Assembly: GCF_013074385.2 (NCBI RefSeq)
Contig: NZ_JABEYA020000001.1
Location: 806,001-870,000, forward strand
DNA from: Vibrio ostreicida
Lineage (GTDB): Bacteria; Pseudomonadota; Gammaproteobacteria; Enterobacterales; Vibrionaceae
Direction of reading: 5' to 3'
DNA: 64,000 nucleotides
Shown here: one piece after another, positions 9,778 through 18,689 of the stretch
How positions within the stretch are numbered: the first letter of the stretch is position 1
Layout: every line of letters starts with the position of its first letter
Made by a program: the position numbers and the translations under genes
The notes under the pieces: generated by a model
What the model saw: the letters and a program-made list of their open reading frames with translations, nothing else
The model's database searches: none
What the model was told of the DNA's origin: nothing

Positions 9778-9950
9778 GGGGGAAGCCTGATTAAGAAATT
9801 ATCGCGCCATACTAACAAAGCCATGTGAAACCTGCTATCACAGTAAGGAAAAAATAGATAAAGTGCAGGTGTTTAGATTGAGTTAGGTAACCACGTTGGC
9901 GGAGTCTAGCCTGAATCTTGTTTTTAAAAATTTACAGTTTGAGGCGGTGT

Positions 9951-11021
9951 ATGACGATAGCAACCGAGAGCGATAAGATAATTCGAAGTCTTTATCAAAT
10001 CACTCACGACTACCAGAAAGGTTTTGATATTCAGATTATTCAACTGCTTATGTTGGGTCTTGAGCGCTTTAATCTGGACATTGGTATTCTTTCGAAGATT
10101 GAGGGAGATAAATACACTGTTCTTCATAGTGTGTCTCCTGAGAATATTGGGATAAGCTCTGGTGATCAGTTTAACTATCATTCTACATACTGCCATATCA
10201 CTTGTGGCTCTTTTGGGCCTGTTTTCGTCGAACATATCGGCATCCATCGTCAATATTCGAAACATCCGGCTTATAAAGCTTTGGGCTTAGAGTCCTACAT
10301 TGGTATACCCATTTTTGTTGAAGACGAAGTCTATGGGACGCTAAATTTCTCTTCTGCGGTGCCATATCCACGAAAGTTTCAGGAGATAGACATTGACGCT
10401 TTAAAGTTAATGGCGACTTGGGTTGAGGTGGAAATTATCCGAAGGAATCAGGAAGAAAAGCTACGGGAACTCAATAACAAACTTGAGTATCAGGCCCTTT
10501 ACGATGAACTCACCAGTATGGCAAATCGCAGATGTATGTTTAAAACTATTCATACAGCGATTGAACGTATGAAAGATTGTGAGGGAAAAGGATCGCTGGC
10601 CGTCATTGATATTGACCACTTTAAATTGGTTAATGATCAATACGGTCACCTTGAAGGGGATGCGGTTTTGAAAAAAACCGCCCAAATTTTGCACGCCAAC
10701 TTGAGCGACGCAGATTTTATTGCGCGCTACGGTGGTGAAGAATTTGTTGTCTGGTTACCGGACCGCAGCGATAAAGAGCGACAAACCGTGATTGCTGAAC
10801 TTCATTCCTCGGTCAACAGTATTGTTTTGGACAAAGTGCCCTTAACGGTTTCTATAGGGGTTTGTGAGTTTAATTTTGAACAACACATAGAGACTGAGTC
10901 CAATATCAGTACACTAGAGCAGATCATTGCGGTTGCAGATGAAGCACTTTATTCTGCAAAGAACAGTGGTAGAAACAAAATCATAACACGTCTCTTTTCC
11001 CAGAAAGTGCTCTCTGAATAA
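9951..11021 (+). CDS. GAF-GGDEF diguanylate cyclase
   Basis: The predicted 356-residue soluble protein has a GAF sensor domain (about 20-165), a short linker helix, and a GGDEF cyclase domain (about 185-350) with an intact GGEEF active site at about 261-265. It should make cyclic di-GMP from two GTP. The inhibitory I-site (RxxD five residues before GGEEF) reads SDAD, so its Arg is missing and product feedback is probably lost. I chose the ATG at 9951 because GAGG precedes it at a good distance; the longer frame from 9918 has no ribosome site. There are no membrane segments, so the GAF domain should sense an intracellular signal. Confidence 0.9.
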   Translation: MTIATESDKIIRSLYQITHDYQKGFDIQIIQLLMLGLERFNLDIGILSKIEGDKYTVLHSVSPENIGISSGDQFNYHSTYCHITCGSFGPVFVEHIGIHRQYSKHPAYKALGLESYIGIPIFVEDEVYGTLNFSSAVPYPRKFQEIDIDALKLMATWVEVEIIRRNQEEKLRELNNKLEYQALYDELTSMANRRCMFKTIHTAIERMKDCEGKGSLAVIDIDHFKLVNDQYGHLEGDAVLKKTAQILHANLSDADFIARYGGEEFVVWLPDRSDKERQTVIAELHSSVNSIVLDKVPLTVSIGVCEFNFEQHIETESNISTLEQIIAVADEALYSAKNSGRNKIITRLFSQKVLSE

Positions 11022-11032
11022 ATGGGTGTGAC

Positions 11033-11593
11033 TTAGCCAAAAAGGTAAGGAAAAAGTTTGGCTAAGTCAGTTTGAGTCAGGTTTTCCACCGTTTTGATGT
11101 TTGTATCGGGTATCGATTCTGGATCTGGGTGGTGTTTAAGGACCTTTTCCATACTTTCCTCTCGAATGAGGTGGAAGATAGGATAGGGTGACCGGTTGGT
11201 TAAATTTTCCGCATCTTCTGGCTCGGCTCCGCCAAAGCAATATTGGGGGTGAAAAGTGGCGAGTTGATAGACACCTTCCCAACCTTGTCGCTTAATCAAT
11301 GCCTCTATCCAGTCAATAAATAGGTTATAGTCGTAGAAATCACTCAACATGTTGGGTACAACCACCAAGGTTGTCTCCAACTCTTCAGCGCTTTTGGATT
11401 CCAGTTCTAGAAGTTGTGTTAGCAAATCTTCCAGTAAACCCTCTTCTTTTTGAGCGTCACTGACGTATATTTTAACCTGTTTTTTTCGTCGTGGTTTGGC
11501 GGCAAAAGGGCATAAATTTAGTCCTATAACCACATTATCTAACCACTGGTCAACGTGTTGAGTGATCGTTTTCGCTGAAGTTGGTGCTTGCAT
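11033..11593 (-). CDS. DUF1415 family protein
   Basis: The 186-residue cytosolic protein matches the DUF1415 family by its N-terminal block VIGLNLCPFA (about residues 22-31), the region VVVPNMLSDFYDY and the segment QLATFHPQYCFGGAEPED. Conserved Cys and His residues in these blocks hint at metal or redox chemistry, but no function has been established to my knowledge. AGGA six bases before the ATG supports the start. It is convergent with the diguanylate cyclase, with only 11 bases between. Confidence 0.8.
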   Translation of the reverse strand: MQAPTSAKTITQHVDQWLDNVVIGLNLCPFAAKPRRKKQVKIYVSDAQKEEGLLEDLLTQLLELESKSAEELETTLVVVPNMLSDFYDYNLFIDWIEALIKRQGWEGVYQLATFHPQYCFGGAEPEDAENLTNRSPYPIFHLIREESMEKVLKHHPDPESIPDTNIKTVENLTQTDLAKLFPYLFG

Positions 11594-11671
11594 TTTCGTT
11601 CCTGATTGTAGCCTTGGCGCAAGGATAACAGAATCGCGATGACGAGGTAAATCGAGGTTTACGCAGCTTGG

Positions 11672-12913
11672 TTAAGGTATTGAAGAAATATCTTCCTGTT
11701 TAGGGGAGGCTGATACCTCACCATTTTTTTTTCTGGGCACCTCAGAGTGTTGATTAAGCCGGCGACATAGCCACAACATCGTAAGATAGAGCAGTGAGCT
11801 ACCAGCGATAACATATTCCCAGCCGCCCTTTTGCCAACAGTAAATGAGAAAAAATCCACCTATACTGCCACCGACGTAGTAATGAACAAGATAGAGGGCA
11901 GTCGCGGCGGCTTTGGCTTGGGTTGCTTTCACACTTACCCATGCATAGGCGAGCGTATGGGTGAAAAATGCGCCAAAGCTTATCAGAGCGAGGCCTAAAA
12001 CCATCAAAGGCAGTCGATCAATGTAGGCTAACAGCATGCCCAAAAAGCTGACAGTGGTACCGACTAACATGCCTGTTATTGGGGGGTAGGTTCGATTCCA
12101 TATGGAGGTCAGCTTTGAACTTAGGGTCCCTGGTAGGTAACAAAGAAAAATCAATGACGCCATCCCGATTGGCAAAGAGTGTGGAGCCTCGACGAGGCGA
12201 AAACCCATAATGGAGTAGAGATTAACAAACAACGCAAAGTTTATTCCGCCAATCATCATGGCGAACCAGAGGGTTGGATTGCGCAGGTGCTTGACCAAGG
12301 CCTTATTGTGATGTCTCAACATCCCGCGCTGAGGCGAAAAATGCTTTTGTTTGGGAAGGGTGATGGAGACGACTAGAGCGCCAATCAGGGAAATAACGGC
12401 CATAGCGATGAGTGCGTGTTCCCAACCTAAATTGTCAGTTAATGTGCCGCCTAACACTCTTCCTGTAATGCCTCCTAGGGAGTTTGCCGCGATATATCCG
12501 CCAATGGCTTGTTTAAATGCGCGAGAAGACATCTCTTCTACCATGTAAGCAACGGCGACAGAGGCAAAGGCGGCTATGGCGATTCCCATTAATGCACGCA
12601 TAAAAATGAGAGTAAAAAAAGACTGTGCTGACAGCATCGCCAACCCAATCAACGGCATAGTGAGCAAGCCCGTCAGCATAAGACATTTCCGACCCATAGC
12701 TTCTGAAGCGACCGCACAAGGCACCAAACTGAGTGACAATGCAAGTGTTGTTGAAGCAAATACCCAATTAACTTGAGTCGCTGTAACAGAAAAATGCACG
12801 GCCAAATGGGGCAGCATAGGTTGAAATAAGTAGAGATTACAAAACACGATGAATGACCCTAGAGCCAGACTGAAGGTCACCTTCTTATAATTGGAGGTAT
12901 TGGGTTCGATCAT
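11672..12913 (-). CDS. MFS transporter, YnfM-like
   Basis: The 413-residue inner-membrane protein has about twelve hydrophobic segments and a degenerate MFS loop motif (EAMGRKCLM after helix 2, about residues 70-78). The family resembles E. coli YnfM, a putative drug/arabinose-like efflux protein. It is divergent from a LysR gene with about 115 bases between, the same organisation as ynfM/ynfL in E. coli, so the LysR protein probably regulates it. The substrate is unknown. GAGAG upstream of the ATG supports the start. Confidence 0.85.
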   Translation of the reverse strand: MIEPNTSNYKKVTFSLALGSFIVFCNLYLFQPMLPHLAVHFSVTATQVNWVFASTTLALSLSLVPCAVASEAMGRKCLMLTGLLTMPLIGLAMLSAQSFFTLIFMRALMGIAIAAFASVAVAYMVEEMSSRAFKQAIGGYIAANSLGGITGRVLGGTLTDNLGWEHALIAMAVISLIGALVVSITLPKQKHFSPQRGMLRHHNKALVKHLRNPTLWFAMMIGGINFALFVNLYSIMGFRLVEAPHSLPIGMASLIFLCYLPGTLSSKLTSIWNRTYPPITGMLVGTTVSFLGMLLAYIDRLPLMVLGLALISFGAFFTHTLAYAWVSVKATQAKAAATALYLVHYYVGGSIGGFFLIYCWQKGGWEYVIAGSSLLYLTMLWLCRRLNQHSEVPRKKNGEVSASPKQEDISSIP

Positions 12914-13028
12914 GTGTTTTCTCTCACTGTTTTTTGTTTTTTAATTGTGATCAAATTATCAGTGATATCGTGATTTATAAAATATATTATAAATATTAAC
13001 TTAATATAATTTTTATATGGATTCTAGG

Positions 13029-13898
13029 ATGGACTCGCGTCAACTCAGACACTTTGTCGCTGTGGCTGACTTTGGCCATTTCACTCTGGCGGCTAAATCG
13101 ATTCGCATTGCTCAGCCAGCGCTCAGTATCTCGATTAAAAAGTTTGAACAGCAATTGGGCGTCGAGCTCTTTCGAAGGCAAGAGCGCCAGATTACGCTTA
13201 CGGATGAAGGCCAAGTGCTTTATGAACATGCCAAGCGTATCCTCCAGCAAATCGATGATGCCAAGCTCGCGATTAAGGAACTTCGGGGCTTAGAGAAAGG
13301 GGAGGTTCGACTTGGTGCGCCCAGCATGATGGGATCTTATTTTTTTCCTGCGGTTTTAATGGCCTTTAAGACCCACTATCCCAAGTTAAAACTATCGCTG
13401 ATCGATGCGGGCAGTCGTTCAATACGTCAGATGCTTCTTGATGGTGAGTTGGATATTGGTGTGATTGACGAGGAAAACGTTCCAGATGACCTCGATACGG
13501 ATCATCTCTTGGATGTAGAAATGGTTGCAGTTGTTGGTCCAGAGCACCCGTTAGCACGTCAGGATAAGGTCAGTTTTGATGAATTTTTTAACCATGAGCT
13601 TGTGATGTTTAAGTCTGGGTACTTTCATCGTGATTTCGTTGAGAATAAAGCCCGTGAATATAACAAGACGATAAACTTGTCCTTTGAGACAAACTTATTA
13701 CCAATGATCCTCAATATTGTTAAGCACGAATTTGCCATTACTGCGTTGCTCAGGTTGGTGACTGAGCATGAAAAAGAGGTGGTTGCGATTCCTTTCGAGA
13801 AAGGCGTCAACTTTCGGTTGTCGCTGGCTTGGCGACGAGGCGCTTATCTGTCGATTGCAGATCGAACCTTTATCGAATTTGTTAAACAATACGTGTAA
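13029..13898 (+). CDS. LysR-family regulator, YnfL-like
   Basis: This LysR-type regulator of about 289 residues has an N-terminal winged helix-turn-helix (RQLRHFVAVADFGHFTLAAK at the start, then IAQPALSISIKKFEQQLG) and a C-terminal effector-binding domain (about 90-289). It probably controls the divergent MFS gene. Two ATGs occur in frame at 13017 and 13029 because a 12-base unit encoding MDSR is duplicated imperfectly; I chose 13029, since this gives the usual distance to the HTH. Neither start has a strong ribosome site. Confidence 0.88.
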   Translation: MDSRQLRHFVAVADFGHFTLAAKSIRIAQPALSISIKKFEQQLGVELFRRQERQITLTDEGQVLYEHAKRILQQIDDAKLAIKELRGLEKGEVRLGAPSMMGSYFFPAVLMAFKTHYPKLKLSLIDAGSRSIRQMLLDGELDIGVIDEENVPDDLDTDHLLDVEMVAVVGPEHPLARQDKVSFDEFFNHELVMFKSGYFHRDFVENKAREYNKTINLSFETNLLPMILNIVKHEFAITALLRLVTEHEKEVVAIPFEKGVNFRLSLAWRRGAYLSIADRTFIEFVKQYV

Positions 13899-14041
13899 AT
13901 GTCGCGTTGATTTTGACGTATATACGTGATCACGTGTTTGTCTCTAGGTTTGTGGTTAAAACTCAGACAATTACTGGAAAATCTACCACGTTTCTCTAGT
14001 CTCAATGTATCGGTCAATAAAATAGACAAAGAGCACAAACC

Positions 14042-15256
14042 ATGGCTAGAGTGATTTTCTATATCTTCGTTGTACTGTATGGGAGCTTAGTACAAGGCGC
14101 CAAACCCGAGGTGTTGAGGGTTTACCTTGATGCAGATAGAACGGGGCACCTTGAGTCGGCACTCTCCATTGAGCATGGTGTTAAAGTGGCTTTTGCTCAA
14201 GTCAATAACCAGCTATCGGATATACCCGTCGAGTTTGTAACAACCGACCATCGCGGTAATGTGCTGCGCAGCAAAAAAAATATGGAGCGATTCATAAAAG
14301 ACGCGAATGGATTGGTTTACATTGGCGGGCTCCATTCCCCCCCTTTTATTCGGTATCGGGAGTATATCAATCAGTCAAAAATGCTCACCTTAGTGCCCTG
14401 GGCGGCAGGTACGCCGATTACACGCTACCCGTCAGCAGAAGACAACTACGTATTCCGTTTGTCTGTTGATGACTCTAAAGTGGGTAACATACTGGTGAAC
14501 TATGCACTTAAACAGAAGTGTCAGCAGCCTCATTTGATCTTGGAAAATACAGGATGGGGTAAATCTAACTACCGAGCAATGATGTCTGCGTTGCCAGAGA
14601 ATCTTACTGATCGCGTTCAAACCAGTTGGTTTAACTGGGGTATTAAAGACGTTGATGCACGCATATTAATCCGCGAAGCTCAGTCTAGTGGCGGAGATTG
14701 CGTCTTGTTAGTGTCTAATAGCCGCGAAGGGAAGCTCATTGTTGAAAGCGTGGCTCAGATGGATATTGACATGCCAATCTATAGCCATTGGGGGATTACG
14801 GGTGGGCGGTTTGCACAAGACGTCCCATATGATAGTCGTAATAAAGCGAAATTGCGTTTTATTCAATCTTGTTTTAATTTTTACAGTTCTGATAGCAATA
14901 GCTTCAATCAGGCTGTTTTTAAGGATGCTCAAACGCTTTTCCCAGCACATTTTGAAGATACCAATATTCAAGCTCCAGCAGGATTTGTTCATGGTTACGA
15001 TCTAGCAAAAGTATTTATAGAGGCTGCTCGAACTGTTGAACTGTCACAAGACGCACAATCTAATCGAACGGCAATGAAGCAAGCGCTAGAGTCGCTTAAA
15101 ACACCTGTTCAAGGGCTAATCAAGGAATATAATTCGCCTTTTTCACCCTTTGATGAAGACAATTTTGACGCCCATGAAGCGCTCAATTCCAATGATTTTT
15201 GTATGGCATTATATGATGAAAATAATGCGGTCAAATTGCTTCCTAAATCGATATGA
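14042..15256 (+). CDS. Periplasmic branched-chain amino-acid-type binding protein
   Basis: The 404-residue protein begins with a signal peptide (hydrophobic residues 4-15, cleavage probably after QGA near 20) and then reads as a Leu/Ile/Val-type periplasmic binding protein: EHGVKVAFAQVN near the start and the late APAGFVHGYDLAKVFIEAA block. No ABC permease or ATPase is nearby. The next gene, 20 bases on, encodes a membrane-bound hybrid histidine kinase, so the protein may present a ligand to the kinase rather than to a transporter. The ligand is unknown. Confidence 0.75.
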   Translation: MARVIFYIFVVLYGSLVQGAKPEVLRVYLDADRTGHLESALSIEHGVKVAFAQVNNQLSDIPVEFVTTDHRGNVLRSKKNMERFIKDANGLVYIGGLHSPPFIRYREYINQSKMLTLVPWAAGTPITRYPSAEDNYVFRLSVDDSKVGNILVNYALKQKCQQPHLILENTGWGKSNYRAMMSALPENLTDRVQTSWFNWGIKDVDARILIREAQSSGGDCVLLVSNSREGKLIVESVAQMDIDMPIYSHWGITGGRFAQDVPYDSRNKAKLRFIQSCFNFYSSDSNSFNQAVFKDAQTLFPAHFEDTNIQAPAGFVHGYDLAKVFIEAARTVELSQDAQSNRTAMKQALESLKTPVQGLIKEYNSPFSPFDEDNFDAHEALNSNDFCMALYDENNAVKLLPKSI

Positions 15257-15276
15257 CTTTTTAGGGGTGGGAGTTT

Positions 15277-17718
15277 ATGCTCAAATTCGATAAAAAAAAT
15301 GGAATGCACTTATTTTCGTTGTTTATTGTCGTAGGTGCTTTCGTCTTTATGCTTTCTAGCTATATTTTTGTGCAACAACAGGCGCATAAAACCGCCCAAG
15401 TCATCATCGGAGAGAGCATAAAGGGTAAGACACTCGCGATTGAGCGATACGTTCTCGAGTTTCTTAAACTTCACGAGCAGACGCTTCAGCGAGTCGTTGA
15501 GCATCCGGCCGTTGTTGGTGCGAGTTTGGAAGGGATAACGAGTCGACCTGCATTTCAAGACCAATTATTTAAACTTAAAGCGTCTAGCCACTTATCTTTG
15601 ATTAATCTTTACGACTTCAGCGGCAGTAATATTTACCAAGAGATGGCCCTGTTTCCTGACATAGAGCGTTATATATCGACGGGGATAACAGATGAATCTT
15701 TAATGGAAAAAGTGTCTTTTTCATTCTTCGCTCATGAGGACCGCTCGTACTTGCTTCTAACCGCACCGATTAGTTACAACGGTTATTTTGAAGGGCTAGG
15801 CTTGTACATTATGCCCCTAGAAAACAGTGATTTTTTTGAGAGTTTGGGTTCTGACCGATATTATTGGTTTGGCATCACACAGAGTCATTTAAATTGGATA
15901 ATGACTCCTCCCAGTGATTGGGGGGTAGAGCAGCATCCAATTCGTGGTACGAGTTTTGTTCTGCTTGCTGCGGTCTCTCCAGAACTCGTCGCCAACGCGG
16001 AATCTGAACTGACCGGAAGCCTCCTAGTTGGTATGGTGATTGCGACAACACTCACCTTGATTGTTATGTTTGTATTTGGACGACGCGTCTTGGTCTCCCC
16101 CTTTCGATCTTTGGCCGAGTCTGAACATAAGTTATTGATACAATCCGAAGCGCTGGTGAAAAAAGAGGCGGAGTCGGCGCGTTTGGCAAGGGTCGTTAAA
16201 CACATGCGAGACGCCGTTGTTTTTACGGATCTGGACTCAAAGATTACTTGGGTTAACGGCGCATTTGAACAGTTGACTGGATATCGTCAGACAGAGATGG
16301 TCGGTAAAAATCCCGGTCATCTTTTGCAAGGTGTTGATACCGATAGAGAGACGGCTCATGCGATCAGGAAAGCGATTGATGCCAGACAACCCGGTTTTTT
16401 TGAACTGTTAAATTATCACAGAAATGGTGAGGCCTATTGGATTGAAATTGCTTTAACGCCACTTTATTCCTCTGATGACAAGCTCGAAGGTTTTATGGCG
16501 GTTGAGCGTGATATCAGTCAGAGAATCGCGTTGGAAGGATCTCTGAAAGTCAAAGCGGTTGAAGCTGAGTCTGCGAATATGGCTAAATCCCAGTTTCTGG
16601 CTGCAATGAGTCATGAGTTAAGAACGCCGATGAACGGTATTCTTGGCGTGGGTGATTTATTGTTGAACACACCGTTGAATAAAGAACAGTACGAGTATGT
16701 TGATACATTGCTTGGGTCAGGGGCACACATGCTTAATGTACTTAATGACATTCTAGATTTCTCAAAAATTGAAGCGGGTAAGCTGAATCTGGAACCGAAT
16801 CCGTTTATGCTTAAGGATACCGTGTTGCGTTTGACGAGGCTTTATAAGCCCCTTTGTACCGACAAAAACCTAGAGTTTGATTGCGCATATTCCCAGCCAT
16901 GTGACCGAGCGTTATGGGCCGATGAAACCAGATTACTTCAGATATTACAAAACCTCCTGAGCAATGCTTTGAAGTTTACGTCAAAGGGAGGGATCTCATT
17001 AACCTTTAAGGTGCATGAAAAGAGTGAGGGCGGAGAATTAATTATTGTGGTAGAGGATTCAGGCATTGGGATCGGCCAAGATAATCAGTTGGCTATTTTT
17101 GACCCGTTCTCTCAGGCAGAAAATAATACAACGCGTCGGTTTGGTGGTACTGGCTTGGGATTGTCGATTACTCGGGATATTGTAGAGGCCATGAAAGGCC
17201 GTATCAACCTGACCAGTGAACTAGGCAAAGGCAGCTGTTTTACGGTTACAATACCGATAGAGTTCAGTCGTATCGAGAGTCAGGAGACGCAAGATCAGAA
17301 GCCGCTCCCCTTTAATGGAAGTGGGCTAAGAATGCTGATCGTTGAGGATACAAAAGTGAATTCCTTGGTATTAGGGAAGTTTCTAAAAAATAAAGGTTTT
17401 GAGTTTGATGTGGTTGAAAATGGTCAGCTTGCGCTCGAAAAAGTGCAGCAACAGCATTATGATGGCATATTGATGGATAACAATATGCCTGTCATGGACG
17501 GATTGAAAGCGACCCAAGCCATTATTGCTTTGGATTTACCATATTCACCCGTCATCATTGGATGCACGGCAGACGCTTTTGAGCAGACCCGAGAAAAGAT
17601 GCTTAAGGGGGGATGCTCTGAGGTGATTACCAAACCGATCAGCTCCGCTAAGCTTGATCAAGTTCTCCATGCTTATCTAAAAACCTCGACGGATGTCAAC
17701 AAACGCTTGGAAGCTTGA
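15277..17718 (+). CDS. Hybrid sensor histidine kinase (periplasmic sensor-PAS-HisKA-HATPase-REC)
   Basis: The 813-residue inner-membrane protein is built as: membrane helix about 10-30; periplasmic sensor about 31-245; second helix about 246-268; a coiled linker; a PAS domain about 305-420; HisKA with the phospho-acceptor His446 in MSHELRTPMNG; HATPase with the N box QNLLSNALKF, and glycine boxes DSGIGI and FGGTGLGLSI; and a receiver with phospho-Asp734 in MDNNMPVMDG. There is no C-terminal Hpt domain, so a separate phosphotransfer protein would be needed. GGGAG precedes the ATG. Co-transcription with the binding protein at 14042-15256 is very likely. Confidence 0.92.
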   Translation: MLKFDKKNGMHLFSLFIVVGAFVFMLSSYIFVQQQAHKTAQVIIGESIKGKTLAIERYVLEFLKLHEQTLQRVVEHPAVVGASLEGITSRPAFQDQLFKLKASSHLSLINLYDFSGSNIYQEMALFPDIERYISTGITDESLMEKVSFSFFAHEDRSYLLLTAPISYNGYFEGLGLYIMPLENSDFFESLGSDRYYWFGITQSHLNWIMTPPSDWGVEQHPIRGTSFVLLAAVSPELVANAESELTGSLLVGMVIATTLTLIVMFVFGRRVLVSPFRSLAESEHKLLIQSEALVKKEAESARLARVVKHMRDAVVFTDLDSKITWVNGAFEQLTGYRQTEMVGKNPGHLLQGVDTDRETAHAIRKAIDARQPGFFELLNYHRNGEAYWIEIALTPLYSSDDKLEGFMAVERDISQRIALEGSLKVKAVEAESANMAKSQFLAAMSHELRTPMNGILGVGDLLLNTPLNKEQYEYVDTLLGSGAHMLNVLNDILDFSKIEAGKLNLEPNPFMLKDTVLRLTRLYKPLCTDKNLEFDCAYSQPCDRALWADETRLLQILQNLLSNALKFTSKGGISLTFKVHEKSEGGELIIVVEDSGIGIGQDNQLAIFDPFSQAENNTTRRFGGTGLGLSITRDIVEAMKGRINLTSELGKGSCFTVTIPIEFSRIESQETQDQKPLPFNGSGLRMLIVEDTKVNSLVLGKFLKNKGFEFDVVENGQLALEKVQQQHYDGILMDNNMPVMDGLKATQAIIALDLPYSPVIIGCTADAFEQTREKMLKGGCSEVITKPISSAKLDQVLHAYLKTSTDVNKRLEA

Positions 17719-17843
17719 TCGGGGTTAACGAGTAAAGAATTCAGGTGATTGAGTTTATTCTTGCGACTATGTTGAGTACACAACGCGCTGGCCAATAGGC
17801 GATATTGCTAGTTTGTACCCGATAAGGCAAAGAAAACTCGAGT

Positions 17844-18074
17844 TCACTTCCCCTCGTATATCCGTTCGAAATTTTTAGGATCCCAGCCGATTAAGTACCG
17901 GTCTCCAATCTTCAACACTGGTAGTGAGCGGGCACCGATCGCATCCAATTCTTTACGACCTCTTTGCATTTTAGCGTTTGTTAGGCGGTACTTGTAACCT
18001 TTCTCATCTAAGTAACGCTGCGCATCTTTACAGTGCGCACACTTATCTTTTACATAGAGTACGAGTCTTTTCAT
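17844..18074 (-). CDS. Small glutaredoxin-family protein
   Basis: A 76-residue thioredoxin-fold protein with redox motif CAHC (about residues 13-16) and the cis-proline in SLPVLKIG, followed by a short GWDPKNF segment typical of small bacterial glutaredoxins (GrxA/NrdH-like). It should reduce disulfides or mixed glutathione disulfides in the cytosol. AGGAA upstream supports the ATG. It is divergent from ygjP. Confidence 0.85.
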   Translation of the reverse strand: MKRLVLYVKDKCAHCKDAQRYLDEKGYKYRLTNAKMQRGRKELDAIGARSLPVLKIGDRYLIGWDPKNFERIYEGK

Positions 18075-18184
18075 TATTTATTCCTATGGCTTTACGATTT
18101 AAGAGTCTAATGAAAAGGGCGTGATTGGCAAGTACGATTACGGTAAACTGGCGAATTTCTTACACACGTGACTCAACGGTTTTT

Positions 18185-18685
18185 ATGCATTCTGTTCTTC
18201 GCTTTATTCAAGGGTACCCCGATCATATTGTTAAGTCAGTAAATCAACTCCTTGAATCCGGACGCTTTGAGGATTGGTTTCAACAGCGCTACCCCGATAC
18301 ACATTCGATTAAAAGCGAGAAGGCACTGTTTGAATATGCGATGGCTATTAAAAACAACTACATGAAGAAAACGGCGCCGATTAGCAAAGTGATCTATGAC
18401 AGTAAAATCCATCCGATTAATCACGCATTGGGTTTACATTCTTATGTGAGTAAAGTGCATGGCGGCAAAGTTCGTGTAAAAAATGAGATTCGAATTGCCA
18501 GTGTATTTAAGCACTCACCTGAGCCTCTATTAAGGATGTTGATTGTCCATGAACTGGCCCACTTGAAAGAGAAACAACACAATAAATCCTTCTATCAATT
18601 GTGTTGTCATATGGAACCTGACTACCATCAACTGGAGTTGGATGCCCGCCTGTTTATGATTACCACCGAGCTAGATAAAAAGTAA
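18185..18685 (+). CDS. ygjP: YgjP/DUF45 (SprT-related) metallopeptidase-like protein
   Basis: This product of about 166 residues closely follows E. coli YgjP: QGYPDHI near the start, APISKVIYDSKIHPINHALG in the middle, and the zinc motif HELAH followed by LKEKQHNKSFYQLCCHMEP. HExxH plus the downstream His suggests a gluzincin-type zinc site; the substrate is not established. I chose the ATG at 18185 because homologues start just before this QGYP block; a TTG frame begins earlier at 18125. It lies 4 bases upstream of rlmF, so the two are coupled. Confidence 0.85.
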   Translation: MHSVLRFIQGYPDHIVKSVNQLLESGRFEDWFQQRYPDTHSIKSEKALFEYAMAIKNNYMKKTAPISKVIYDSKIHPINHALGLHSYVSKVHGGKVRVKNEIRIASVFKHSPEPLLRMLIVHELAHLKEKQHNKSFYQLCCHMEPDYHQLELDARLFMITTELDKK

Positions 18686-18689
18686 CCTT

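Noticed and set aside
12179-12548. Open frames on the plus strand across the MFS gene
   Set aside because: They are shadows of the minus-strand MFS transporter and encode no coherent protein.
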